This document shows positions 16,279 to 24,138 of a stretch of 49,592 nucleotides of DNA, one piece after another. Made by a program: the position numbers and the translations under genes. Under the pieces are notes generated by a model. The model did not search any database, was not told the DNA's origin, and was given only the letters and a program-made list of their open reading frames with translations. This DNA comes from an uncultured bacterium. GTDB lineage: Bacteria > Planctomycetota > Phycisphaerae > Phycisphaerales > SM1A02. The stretch's first letter is position 1. Each line of letters begins with the position of its first letter. The stretch lies in the NCBI GenBank assembly GCA_903919715.1, contig CAIXJC010000046.1, positions 1-49,592 on the forward strand. The letters run 5' to 3'.

Positions 16279-16985
16279 CAGGCTCCTCGATGGGAAGAAT
16301 CTTGCGAATCAGGGGTGGCATCTTTGCCAGATTCGATGGGAGTTTCCTCGGTCACTTCTTCTACGGGTTTCCACTTCGTTCCGTCGGTATTCCAAGCCCC
16401 AGGATCGAATCGATTGGCAATTCGCCCAACAATCAAGTGGGCATTTTCCATCATGTAGTCGTCGATTTTTACGCGCTCGCCACCGGTTCCATGAACCGTC
16501 GCAATCGACTTGCTCATCCAGCGGGACATGTCGATCGATTGGATCTGATTGGCGTCCAATTGAAGTGTGTCGGTGGTGAGTGTTCCATTGCCGTCCAATT
16601 CGAGCCTCTGTCGTCGGAGTTTTACGATTGCCCAGAGACACCACGGCGTTCCAAGAACTCCGCACCCGATGACATAGACCCAGAGTTGCAGCGGCCTGTC
16701 GTATGTGGGGATCGTCGCAGGGATTCCATCCTTGAAACTTTCCTTCGTGGCCTTTGCCGCTTGGTATTCAGCAATTTCATCCGTCGTCAGCGGAGCAGCA
16801 TCGGACTTCTTCTGAAGTCGCTCGAATGTCTCCGTGCTTGCGTTGTATTGGGCAAACTTTTTCTCGCTTTCTGGGATTCGAACCCAGTAGTCAAATGCGC
16901 CCCAGAATCCCAGAGCAAGAGAAAGAATGGCGTATGCCAATAGCCACCAGATTCGTTTCGGTCGGACCTTGGAGATGACAGCCAT
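16278..16985 (-). CDS. Two-pass membrane protein, unknown function
   Basis: The protein (235 residues from the ATG at 16985) has a transmembrane segment near residues 11-28 (WWLLAYAILSLALGFWGAF). A soluble loop of about 60 residues follows, then a second segment near 90-110 (WVYVIGCGVLGTPWCLWAI). The remainder is a hydrophilic cytoplasmic or periplasmic domain ending in an acidic tail. No family was recognised. TAGAAT lies 6 nt before the ATG, with no Shine-Dalgarno sequence. Its stop overlaps the B12/MeaB start by one base, so it heads that operon. It is divergent from the hydrolase at 17043. Confidence 0.65.
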   Translation of the reverse strand: MAVISKVRPKRIWWLLAYAILSLALGFWGAFDYWVRIPESEKKFAQYNASTETFERLQKKSDAAPLTTDEIAEYQAAKATKESFKDGIPATIPTYDRPLQLWVYVIGCGVLGTPWCLWAIVKLRRQRLELDGNGTLTTDTLQLDANQIQSIDMSRWMSKSIATVHGTGGERVKIDDYMMENAHLIVGRIANRFDPGAWNTDGTKWKPVEEVTEETPIESGKDATPDSQDSSHRGA

Positions 16986-16991
16986 CAATGG

Positions 16992-16997
16992 ATTCTA
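16992..16997 (-). promoter_or_regulatory. -10-like TAGAAT, 6 nt before the membrane-protein gene
   Basis: TAGAAT matches 5/6 of the sigma70 -10 consensus and lies 6 nt before the ATG on the minus strand. A leaderless mRNA is the simplest reading. No clear -35. Confidence 0.45.
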
Positions 16998-17030
16998 GCG
17001 AATTCTATTTGTGCCGAGCATCTTGGGGAG

Positions 17031-17036
17031 TATCTT
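17031..17036 (+). promoter_or_regulatory. -10-like TATCTT, 6 nt before the hydrolase gene
   Basis: TATCTT lies 6 nt before the ATG at 17043. GGGGAG at 17025-17030 is 12 nt from the start, too far for a typical ribosome binding site. Confidence 0.4.
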
Positions 17037-17042
17037 TCGACG

Positions 17043-19226
17043 ATGAGATATCGACCGTTTCGTCCCGTCCTAGTCGTTGCACTCGCTGCGATTGCAGGCA
17101 GTGTCATGGTGCAGTCTTCGGCGCAAGCAGTGTGTACTGGCGACATCAATGGGGACTTCATTATTGACGCTGCCGACCTCTCGGCTCTCTTGTCCAATTG
17201 GGGGGGATCCGGGGCGGGGGATGTGAACGGCGATGGGTTCATCGATGGATCCGATCTCACAGCCCTCTTCGCACACTGGGGCGAACTTTGCACGCAGCAG
17301 CCAACAGAAATCGGTCTTGCATGCGTCCGGTTGACGGCGGCTCCATATGCATCATTCGTTCACACTTTTATCGCTGGCACAGCCGTCACGATCGCCGTTG
17401 ATCCTGCGCTGACCCCTATTCAAGTCGGTTCAACAGCCAATTTTTTCGTGGTGGCAGCACGCTCCGCTGCTGAGTGGACTGCAAATGATCTCCTCACTGA
17501 CGTGCGCGGCGCTTTCCAACCAATCACATTCGTTGAAGGTGGCATCGCCGCAAATCGATTTGATGTCACGGGTGGTTCGTCGTTGTCGGGCGATGGCGGA
17601 CTCTCTGTGGCGCGCGGCTATGACCTCGTCGTCGACATGGATCGAAATGGCAGACTTTCGATTGGTGACTTGATCGATGGCGGCGACGACCACGCCGGCC
17701 TGTGGATCGCACGCGATCCAACGGCCGCCGGCCCGCTTGCTGTCACGACTCTCAGCAGTTACACCGCGACCGGTGCGACAGCGGGTTTCACCCTTGCGCG
17801 ACTTTGGTATCCAACGAATGTCGCTTCGATGACTCCGCGTCCGCTCGTCGTGATTTCGCATGGAAACGGCCATCAATACACCTGGTACGACTATCTCGGT
17901 TCGCATCTTGCGAGTTGGGGATACATCGTCATCAGTCATCAGAACAACACGGTGCCTGGTATCGAGACATCTTCGACGACAACACTTCAACACACGAGTG
18001 CGATCATCGCTCAACAGGCCACCGTCGCAGGTGGGGCGATCAATGGCAAGATCGACTCGACGCATATCGCATGGATCGGTCATAGTCGTGGTGGCGAAGG
18101 AATTGTTCGCGGATATGACCGAATTTTTGACGCTTCATACGCACCCACGGGATTTGGATTGAGTGATCTTAAATTCCTCTGTTCGATTTCCCCAACGGAT
18201 TTCTTGGGGGTTGGATCAGCCAATCCTCACGCTGCGAATTTTATGCTTCTCTGGGGAGCCGCCGACGGGGATGTCAGTGGAACACCGACGAATAGCGTGG
18301 CGTGGTCGTTCGATCTTGCGGAGAGAAGTATTGGTTTTCGCAATACGGTCTATGTTCATGGCGCTGACCACAACGATTTCAATTGCTGTGGAACGAACGA
18401 CTTTGTTGGTCCAGCTGGGACTGCAATATTGAATGCAGGTGCTCAGGCGGTCGCAAAAGCATTCATTCTGGCTGGTATGAAGTATCACCTCGAAGGCGAA
18501 ACCGCAATGAAGGAATTCATGTGGCGACCCTCTTCGACACTGCGTCCAACTGGAGTTGCGGCAACGACAACGCTTGTCAAAGAAGTTGTTCCACGAGCGT
18601 CGGTCGATGTCAAGACGATCGATAATTTTCAGACTCAAACGTCGACGAACATCTCGAGTTGTGGAGGCACAGTCACGTCGACTGTCGCAAACATTTCTGA
18701 AGCGCTTGAACGTGATACGGATGCCACGTACACATGGAGCACTGCGAATCCACACAACGGTTCCATTCGAGCGACCGCGAGCGATACTGGACGGATGATC
18801 GCATGGGATTGGAACTCTGCTCAGAACATGGATTGGGAAGTTCCTGTTGCGATCAGTGATGTTCACAACATGGACTTCATCGATGTGCGCGTTGGTCAGG
18901 GGACGCGTCATCCAAATACTGTGACCCTTGCGGGCGATGCAACATTCAGCGTTGTCTTGCGCGATGCTTCAGGGGTCGAAGTTCGAGTCTCATCGTTGGC
19001 TCAAGGCGAAGCGGTCAATCGGCCTTATCAGCGCACGGGGGATGGAACCGGCACGGGTTGGCAGAATGAACTGCGCACAATTCGGCTTCGTTTGCGCGAC
19101 TTTCAGAGCGGCGGAACGGGAATCAACCTTGGGCAGATTGCGGCAGTTCGAATTGAAGTTGGCGGTACATCAGGATCTGCGACTGGTCGCTTCATCTTGG
19201 ACGACCTTCAATTCACAAAGGAATGA
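17043..19226 (+). CDS. Secreted alpha/beta hydrolase with N-terminal dockerin-like module
   Basis: The 727-residue protein begins with a signal peptide ending in SSAQA. A dockerin-like module follows at about residues 30-79, with two calcium loops, GDINGDFIIDAADL and GDVNGDGFIDGSDL, each followed by an LL..WG-type end. The hydrolase domain contains VVISHGNGHQYTW (oxyanion region) and the nucleophile elbow GHSRGG with Ser348, plus a VHGADHNDF segment that may hold the catalytic His. A C-terminal ~180-residue beta-rich domain follows. The substrate is unknown; the fold resembles chlorophyllase/PAF-acetylhydrolase-type esterases. The dockerin at the N-terminus is unusual. A secreted gene follows with a 4-bp overlap. 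Confidence 0.82.
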   Translation: MRYRPFRPVLVVALAAIAGSVMVQSSAQAVCTGDINGDFIIDAADLSALLSNWGGSGAGDVNGDGFIDGSDLTALFAHWGELCTQQPTEIGLACVRLTAAPYASFVHTFIAGTAVTIAVDPALTPIQVGSTANFFVVAARSAAEWTANDLLTDVRGAFQPITFVEGGIAANRFDVTGGSSLSGDGGLSVARGYDLVVDMDRNGRLSIGDLIDGGDDHAGLWIARDPTAAGPLAVTTLSSYTATGATAGFTLARLWYPTNVASMTPRPLVVISHGNGHQYTWYDYLGSHLASWGYIVISHQNNTVPGIETSSTTTLQHTSAIIAQQATVAGGAINGKIDSTHIAWIGHSRGGEGIVRGYDRIFDASYAPTGFGLSDLKFLCSISPTDFLGVGSANPHAANFMLLWGAADGDVSGTPTNSVAWSFDLAERSIGFRNTVYVHGADHNDFNCCGTNDFVGPAGTAILNAGAQAVAKAFILAGMKYHLEGETAMKEFMWRPSSTLRPTGVAATTTLVKEVVPRASVDVKTIDNFQTQTSTNISSCGGTVTSTVANISEALERDTDATYTWSTANPHNGSIRATASDTGRMIAWDWNSAQNMDWEVPVAISDVHNMDFIDVRVGQGTRHPNTVTLAGDATFSVVLRDASGVEVRVSSLAQGEAVNRPYQRTGDGTGTGWQNELRTIRLRLRDFQSGGTGINLGQIAAVRIEVGGTSGSATGRFILDDLQFTKE

Positions 19227-19984
19227 GCAGTGGAAACATTCAAATGGAAAGCCAATTCATGACACTCACTCGATTGAATCAATTTGGGATCGCAAGCATG
19301 ATCGCATGCAGCATCGCTGCCACAAGCACGATCGCTTTGGCGCAAGCAGCCAGTCCGGCTGTGAACGCTCCAGCCGTCAACACTCCAGGCTCCGCGCTGC
19401 CCGCGCTTCCTGTGACGCCATCGATCAATACTGTGCCGACGATCATTTCTTTGCAGCCTGTCACCATCAAAGAGTCTTATGCGACTGACTTTCGCAGCGA
19501 ACATTCGCAGGTTTCATCAGGGTGGTTGATGGTGATTCGTGGCGGTGCGGCGGTTCTAGCGCCACGTGCGCTCGCAGAACCCTTGCTTCTTGCAAGTGGA
19601 ACAACCGCATCAGGTTCTGTTTGGACAGAATCTATTGAGTGGTTCAATCATGGTTTTGTTTCTGGTTACCGAGTCTGTTTCATCCCATGCACGGTGCCGC
19701 AGCAAAGCGGGGCAGATCGTACAGCGCAAGGTTTGCGCGTTTGGTTTGGATCACCGAAACTTCCAGAGTCCGTTGATGCAAAGACGCTGCAAAGCGAGTT
19801 GGAACAAGCAGATCGTGTCGGGATAGTCGCAGCGAATGCAGTCAAAGTTGAAGGTTCTGCTTCCAAAGCTCTTGCAAATCGGGATGAGCTTGTCACTGCC
19901 GCCAACGCACTGATCGCACGTTGGGCTCCAGATGAAAGTCAGGCTGGCGAATCGACCGTACCAGCCGTTCCGGCTAACAAATAA
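19223..19984 (+). CDS. Secreted protein of unknown function
   Basis: The 253-residue protein overlaps the hydrolase stop by 4 bp (ATGA). An alternative ATG at 19259 would start directly at the signal peptide (MTLTRLNQFGIASMIACSIA, ending near IALAQA). After the signal comes an Ala/Pro/Val/Asn-rich linker and a globular region from about residue 80, with one WTESIEWFNHGF segment. No family was recognised. Coupling to the hydrolase gene suggests a shared extracytoplasmic role, which is inference. Its last 46 bp overlap the 3' end of the convergent membrane-protein gene. Confidence 0.55.
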   Translation: MSSGNIQMESQFMTLTRLNQFGIASMIACSIAATSTIALAQAASPAVNAPAVNTPGSALPALPVTPSINTVPTIISLQPVTIKESYATDFRSEHSQVSSGWLMVIRGGAAVLAPRALAEPLLLASGTTASGSVWTESIEWFNHGFVSGYRVCFIPCTVPQQSGADRTAQGLRVWFGSPKLPESVDAKTLQSELEQADRVGIVAANAVKVEGSASKALANRDELVTAANALIARWAPDESQAGESTVPAVPANK

Positions 19985-21171
19985 TTCGCTGCGGAATTTT
20001 CGATGGCAAGTCCACATTCTGGGCAAGGACTTCCTGTGGGTAGGTGTCGCACATCATGATGACACCGTGCACATTTTTCATCGCGAAATGCAACGAGCAC
20101 ATGGAATCCGCAGCGGGAGCAGGGATGCTCGCCGATCGCAAAATTTGATCTCTTTCCGCAGCGCGGACAAGTAAGACTTGCTCCGGTGACGATCCAATCT
20201 TTGTGGGCACCCCGTCGGCCAATGACAAAGAAAATAACGACCGTCAATGCCAAGCACCCGTCCAAGACCAAAGTCGCGGCAAGAAGTCGCCCAGTCAATT
20301 CAGAGAATTGGCCGTCTAAGTTTTTTGTGGCCAAACTGCCAGCGAGCCACCCGGCAAGGGTCGTAAGCAGGGTGATCCCAGGCAGCAACCGATATTCAAC
20401 GGGTCCTAAAGGCAGCGCTTGGCCGATTGACAATATGCCAATTCCTGCTGCAATTCCGCTCGAAAAAAGTCCCCACCGAAGTGCCGATGTGTCTTGTGGT
20501 CTGAAGTCAGAAAGGACTTGATACATCCAACATGCAACTCCAATACTCGTCGCTACAACGCCAATGATCGCCAACACTTTTCGCCAGCGCGGAGATCCAC
20601 CAATCAACCCAAAGGCACAGCAGGACAGAACGATGCTGCCGCAAAGCAGCGTGAACCACGACCCCATAAGTTTTTCAGTGAGTGACTGCGCAGTTTGACC
20701 GATTCCGGCCGTGAGCAATGCCAAAGCGATACCGATGGTGAGCAAGCCAATCAGCACAGTCGCGAACCTTGAAATTCTTAAGAGCGGTCCAGATGCGCGT
20801 TCAAGTTGTCGCATCGGCACAAAGGCAGCGCTATAGCCCACAAAGGCAACAAGCATTGCACACGAGACGATCTCACTACGAAACCATGATGCCCCGCTTA
20901 ACAGATCTGACCAGATCAAGAAAAGTCCAGCAACAACTTCGAATGCAACGACGCCGATCCAGACGAGTCCTGTCAGCAAGAGTCGCTGCGTATCGGATTT
21001 TGGCATCATCGGCAGGAGTGCCGCACATCCGACTGCAAGCAGGACGCTCGATCCAACGAGTCGCGAACCAAGGTCGTTTTGGAATGATGCGAAGATCGAA
21101 GTAATCGCAGTCGAGCATGCAATAAAGAGCATGAAAAGCATCGAGCGAAGAACGATGACGCGGATTGCCAT
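19939..21171 (-). CDS. Polytopic membrane protein with C-terminal double zinc ribbon
   Basis: From the ATG at 21171 the protein has 410 residues. Roughly the first 300 hold about nine hydrophobic helices. The cytoplasmic-looking C-terminus has four CxxC pairs: CPRCG, CSRCG, CARCH and CPECG. These form two zinc ribbons of the rubredoxin-like type. Such ribbons often mediate protein contacts; no enzyme motif was found. TACTAT lies 9 nt before the ATG and no Shine-Dalgarno sequence is seen. The gene starts after the clpC terminator and so needs its own promoter. Its 3' end overlaps the convergent secreted-protein gene by 46 bp. Function unknown. Confidence 0.7.
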   Translation of the reverse strand: MAIRVIVLRSMLFMLFIACSTAITSIFASFQNDLGSRLVGSSVLLAVGCAALLPMMPKSDTQRLLLTGLVWIGVVAFEVVAGLFLIWSDLLSGASWFRSEIVSCAMLVAFVGYSAAFVPMRQLERASGPLLRISRFATVLIGLLTIGIALALLTAGIGQTAQSLTEKLMGSWFTLLCGSIVLSCCAFGLIGGSPRWRKVLAIIGVVATSIGVACWMYQVLSDFRPQDTSALRWGLFSSGIAAGIGILSIGQALPLGPVEYRLLPGITLLTTLAGWLAGSLATKNLDGQFSELTGRLLAATLVLDGCLALTVVIFFVIGRRGAHKDWIVTGASLTCPRCGKRSNFAIGEHPCSRCGFHVLVAFRDEKCARCHHDVRHLPTGSPCPECGLAIENSAANYLLAGTAGTVDSPA

Positions 21172-21180
21172 GCAGGTTGA

Positions 21181-21186
21181 ATAGTA
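21181..21186 (-). promoter_or_regulatory. -10-like TACTAT, 9 nt before the zinc-ribbon gene
   Basis: TACTAT on the minus strand lies 9 nt before the ATG at 21171. It sits just beyond the T run of the clpC terminator, so a promoter is needed here. Confidence 0.4.
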
Positions 21187-21202
21187 CATCGATGGCCACA
21201 AC

Positions 21203-21236
21203 AAAAAAACTCCCGACCTTTCAGTCGGGAGTAAAA
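21203..21236 (-). terminator. clpC terminator
   Basis: An 8-bp perfect stem (21210-21217 with 21224-21231) has a 6-nt loop. On the minus strand it is followed by seven T (A run at 21203-21209). It lies about 40 bp after the clpC stop. Confidence 0.9.
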
Positions 21237-21273
21237 ACGAACAATGATGAAATCAGATTCCTGATGAATCAGA

Positions 21274-23835
21274 TTATGCGGCGGCGGGAGGAAGTTCTGG
21301 TTCAGCGGCAGGAGTTGCCGAAGCAGTAGAAGCTTCCGTCGAAGAACTGATCACGAATGCAAGGTGATCCTTGCCTTCTGGACGAGTTCCCTTGATCGTA
21401 TCGCCAGGCTTGAACTCACCTGAAAGCAGACTTTCCGCAAGTGGGTCCTCGATGAAAGAACCGATCGCACGTCGCAGGGGTCTCGCTCCAAAGTCGGGGT
21501 TGTATCCCTTGTCGATGAGGAAGTCCTTCGCCGGTTGATCGAGCTCGAGCGACATTTGACGCTCGCCCAATCGTTCGCGAACCTTTGCCAATTCGATGTC
21601 GATGATCTGAACCAAATCATCCTTGATAAGAGGACGGAACACAATGATCTCGTCGAGTCGATTGATGAACTCTGGTCGGAAGAACTTCTCCGCTTCAGAC
21701 AAGAGTGCCTTTTTCATGCGGTCATAATCCTGCACCTCGGCTCGTTTGGTAAAGCCGAACGAGGATCCGCCCTTGATAAGGTCGGCGCCGATGTTGGATG
21801 TCATGATCACAATGGCGTTCTTGAAGTCGACTTGTCGGCCGAACGAATCGGTCAGGCGGCCTTCTTCCATGATCTGCAACAGCATGTTGAACACGTCAGG
21901 ATGAGCCTTCTCGACTTCGTCCAAGAGAACGACGGAGTACGGTCGACGACGGATCTTTTCGGTCAGTTGACCGCCTTCCTCGTATCCGACATATCCAGGA
22001 GGTGCGCCGACGAGTCGTGAGACCGTGTGCTTCTCCATGTATTCGCTCATATCGAGATAGATCATCGCTTCAGGATCACCGAACATGAATTCGGCAATCG
22101 TTTTCGCCAAGAGGGTTTTACCGACTCCAGATGGTCCGACGAACAGGAATGATCCCATCGGGCGCTTCGGATCCTTGAGGCCTGCGCGAGCCTTGCGGAT
22201 CGCACGAGAGACAGCCTTGACTGCTTCGTCCTGACTGACAACCTTTCGATGCAGTTCAGTTTCGAGTTGCAGCAGTCGCTCGGATTCGCCCTTGGCCATA
22301 CGAGTCAACGGAACGCCCGTCATCTTTGCGACGACTTCGCGAATGACCTCTTCGTCAACGACGGCTTCGGTCTCGTTCATTCGGTCGCGCCATGTCTGTT
22401 GAACTTTTTCCTTCTCTTTGCGCAGTTTTTCTGCTTGATCGCGCAGTTCTGCAGCCTTCTCATAATCCGCGCCCTTGACGGCTTCGTCCTTCTCGATTGC
22501 AAGGCGTTCAACCTTCTCTTCGAGTTCGGTCAAGTCCGGCGGCTTGGTCATGCTCTTCAGGCGCAAGCGGGCACCAGCTTCGTCGATCACGTCGATCGAC
22601 TTGTCGGGCTGCACGCGACCAGTGATGTAACGAGCGGACAATTCGACTGCACTACGCAATGCATCATCGGTGTACTTCACACGGTGATGCGCCGCATATC
22701 GATCTCGCAGTCCCTTGAGAATTTCAATTGTCTGAACCGCATTCGGGGGTTCGACTGCGATCGATTGGAAGCGTCGTTCGAGCGCAGCATCTTTCTCGAT
22801 GTACTTTCGGTATTCATCGAAGGTTGTCGCGCCAACGCACTGAATTTCACCGCGCGAGAGAGCAGGCTTGAGAACATTGGACGCATCGATTGCGCCTTCA
22901 GCTCCACCAGCACCGACGAGTGTGTGAAGTTCATCGATGAAGAGGATCACGTTCTTGGCGCGTCGCACTTCGTTCATGACAGCCTTGATGCGCTCCTCAA
23001 ACTGACCGCGGTACTTCGTTCCGGCGACCATTGCCGCAAGATCGAGCACGACGAGACGCTTGTCATAAAGCAAGTCAGGAACTTCCTGGTTGATGATTGC
23101 TTGCGCAAGACCTTCAGCGATTGCAGTCTTTCCAACGCCTGCTTCGCCAAGCAGAACTGGGTTGTTCTTTGTGCGGCGACAGAGAATTTGAATCAACCGT
23201 TCGATTTCAGCGTGACGACCGATGACGGGATCAAGCTCGTTATTGCGAGCCAATTCTGTCAAATCTCGTCCGAACGAATCGAGGGCAGGGGTCTTGCTCT
23301 TTGCGGTGCGTCGAGGTCCACCCTCACGCTCGCCAGGAGGTTGCTCGCCTTGCGCTTCAGGAGGAGTTTGCGATTGTTCTTCCTCGGATGGATCTCCACC
23401 AGCGCCGAGCAGATTGAGAACTTCCTCGCGAACTTCTTCAAGCTTCAGGCCGAGGTTCACAAGCACTTGTGCGGCAACGCCGTCCTGCTCGCGCAGGAGA
23501 CCGAGCAGAAGATGCTCGGTACCAACATAATTGTGATTGAGGTTGCGCGCTTCTTCAATTGCGTACTCAAGAACTTTTTTAGCGCGCGGAGTTTGCGGCA
23601 ACTTGCCCATCGTGACCATCTCTGGTCCGCTCTTCACGAGCTTCTCGACTTCAAGGCGAACCTTGCGGAGATCGATGCCTAAATTCTTCAGGACATTGGC
23701 GCCAACGCCAGAAGCCTCTTTGACGAGGCCGAGCAGAATGTGCTCAGTCCCGATGTATTCGTGGTTGAAGCGCTGAGCCTCCTGATTTGCGAGGGCCATC
23801 ACTTTGCGTGCGCGATCGGTTAGACGTTCAAACAT
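21274..23835 (-). CDS. clpC: ATP-dependent Clp protease ATP-binding subunit ClpC
   Basis: ClpC is a hexameric AAA+ unfoldase that feeds substrates to ClpP in the cytoplasm. The 853-residue protein has the double Clp-N domain ([20 protein letters not shown], with a second [14 protein letters not shown] repeat as [10 protein letters not shown]). The first AAA module has Walker A GEAGVGKT near residue 232. A UVR-type motif ([14 protein letters not shown]) sits in the middle region and marks ClpC rather than ClpB. The second AAA module has GPSGVGKT near residue 570. The ATG at 23835 has a perfect AGGAGG 7 nt upstream; an in-frame start at 23892 is rejected. The last ~25 residues are Ser/Ala/Pro-rich. 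clpP is not in the window. Confidence 0.97.
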   Translation of the reverse strand: MFERLTDRARKVMALANQEAQRFNHEYIGTEHILLGLVKEASGVGANVLKNLGIDLRKVRLEVEKLVKSGPEMVTMGKLPQTPRAKKVLEYAIEEARNLNHNYVGTEHLLLGLLREQDGVAAQVLVNLGLKLEEVREEVLNLLGAGGDPSEEEQSQTPPEAQGEQPPGEREGGPRRTAKSKTPALDSFGRDLTELARNNELDPVIGRHAEIERLIQILCRRTKNNPVLLGEAGVGKTAIAEGLAQAIINQEVPDLLYDKRLVVLDLAAMVAGTKYRGQFEERIKAVMNEVRRAKNVILFIDELHTLVGAGGAEGAIDASNVLKPALSRGEIQCVGATTFDEYRKYIEKDAALERRFQSIAVEPPNAVQTIEILKGLRDRYAAHHRVKYTDDALRSAVELSARYITGRVQPDKSIDVIDEAGARLRLKSMTKPPDLTELEEKVERLAIEKDEAVKGADYEKAAELRDQAEKLRKEKEKVQQTWRDRMNETEAVVDEEVIREVVAKMTGVPLTRMAKGESERLLQLETELHRKVVSQDEAVKAVSRAIRKARAGLKDPKRPMGSFLFVGPSGVGKTLLAKTIAEFMFGDPEAMIYLDMSEYMEKHTVSRLVGAPPGYVGYEEGGQLTEKIRRRPYSVVLLDEVEKAHPDVFNMLLQIMEEGRLTDSFGRQVDFKNAIVIMTSNIGADLIKGGSSFGFTKRAEVQDYDRMKKALLSEAEKFFRPEFINRLDEIIVFRPLIKDDLVQIIDIELAKVRERLGERQMSLELDQPAKDFLIDKGYNPDFGARPLRRAIGSFIEDPLAESLLSGEFKPGDTIKGTRPEGKDHLAFVISSSTEASTASATPAAEPELPPAAA

Positions 23836-24138
23836 TGAATCCTCCTTGGTGGACGGTGAATCGTACGAAGCTAGCGGGGAAGCCGCTCTCAACCCTGAGC
23901 ATTCAGCGTGCCACTGGGCTCAATAATCGGATATGAACGAGTGTCACTCGAATGAAATTCCAGATTTTCTGGAGGTGGTCGTGCGAGGGTTTGGGAGCAA
24001 GCCTGATTTTTTCTGGAGATCTGGAACGTGGCTGCTTAGCAAAGCAAGTCCGATAATAACAGAAAATCTCGTGAAAATTATCAAATAGTGCGTCCCTTCA
24101 CCATTTTTCGTGCCAAACTTCGCCAGGAGAATCTCTAG
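23836..24138. other. Divergent intergenic region, clpC / cytochrome gene
   Basis: This 303-bp gap separates divergent starts. It holds the clpC Shine-Dalgarno sequence and, on the plus strand, AGGAGA 8 nt before the ATG at 24139. A GATAAT hexamer near 24053 could be a -10 for the plus gene. A small CCAGA/TCTGG hairpin lies near 23960. No gene, CTSR/HrcA-type operator or structured RNA was recognised. Confidence 0.4.

Noticed and set aside
16868..16886. A tRNA T-arm look-alike on the minus strand (CTGGG stem with TTCGAAT loop)
   Set aside because: No matching acceptor, D or anticodon arms at the required distance, and the bases encode DYWVRIPE in an intact membrane-protein frame.
22249..23682. 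477-codon plus-strand open frame
   Set aside because: It lies wholly antisense to clpC, whose domains are unmistakable; long antisense frames follow from its codon use.
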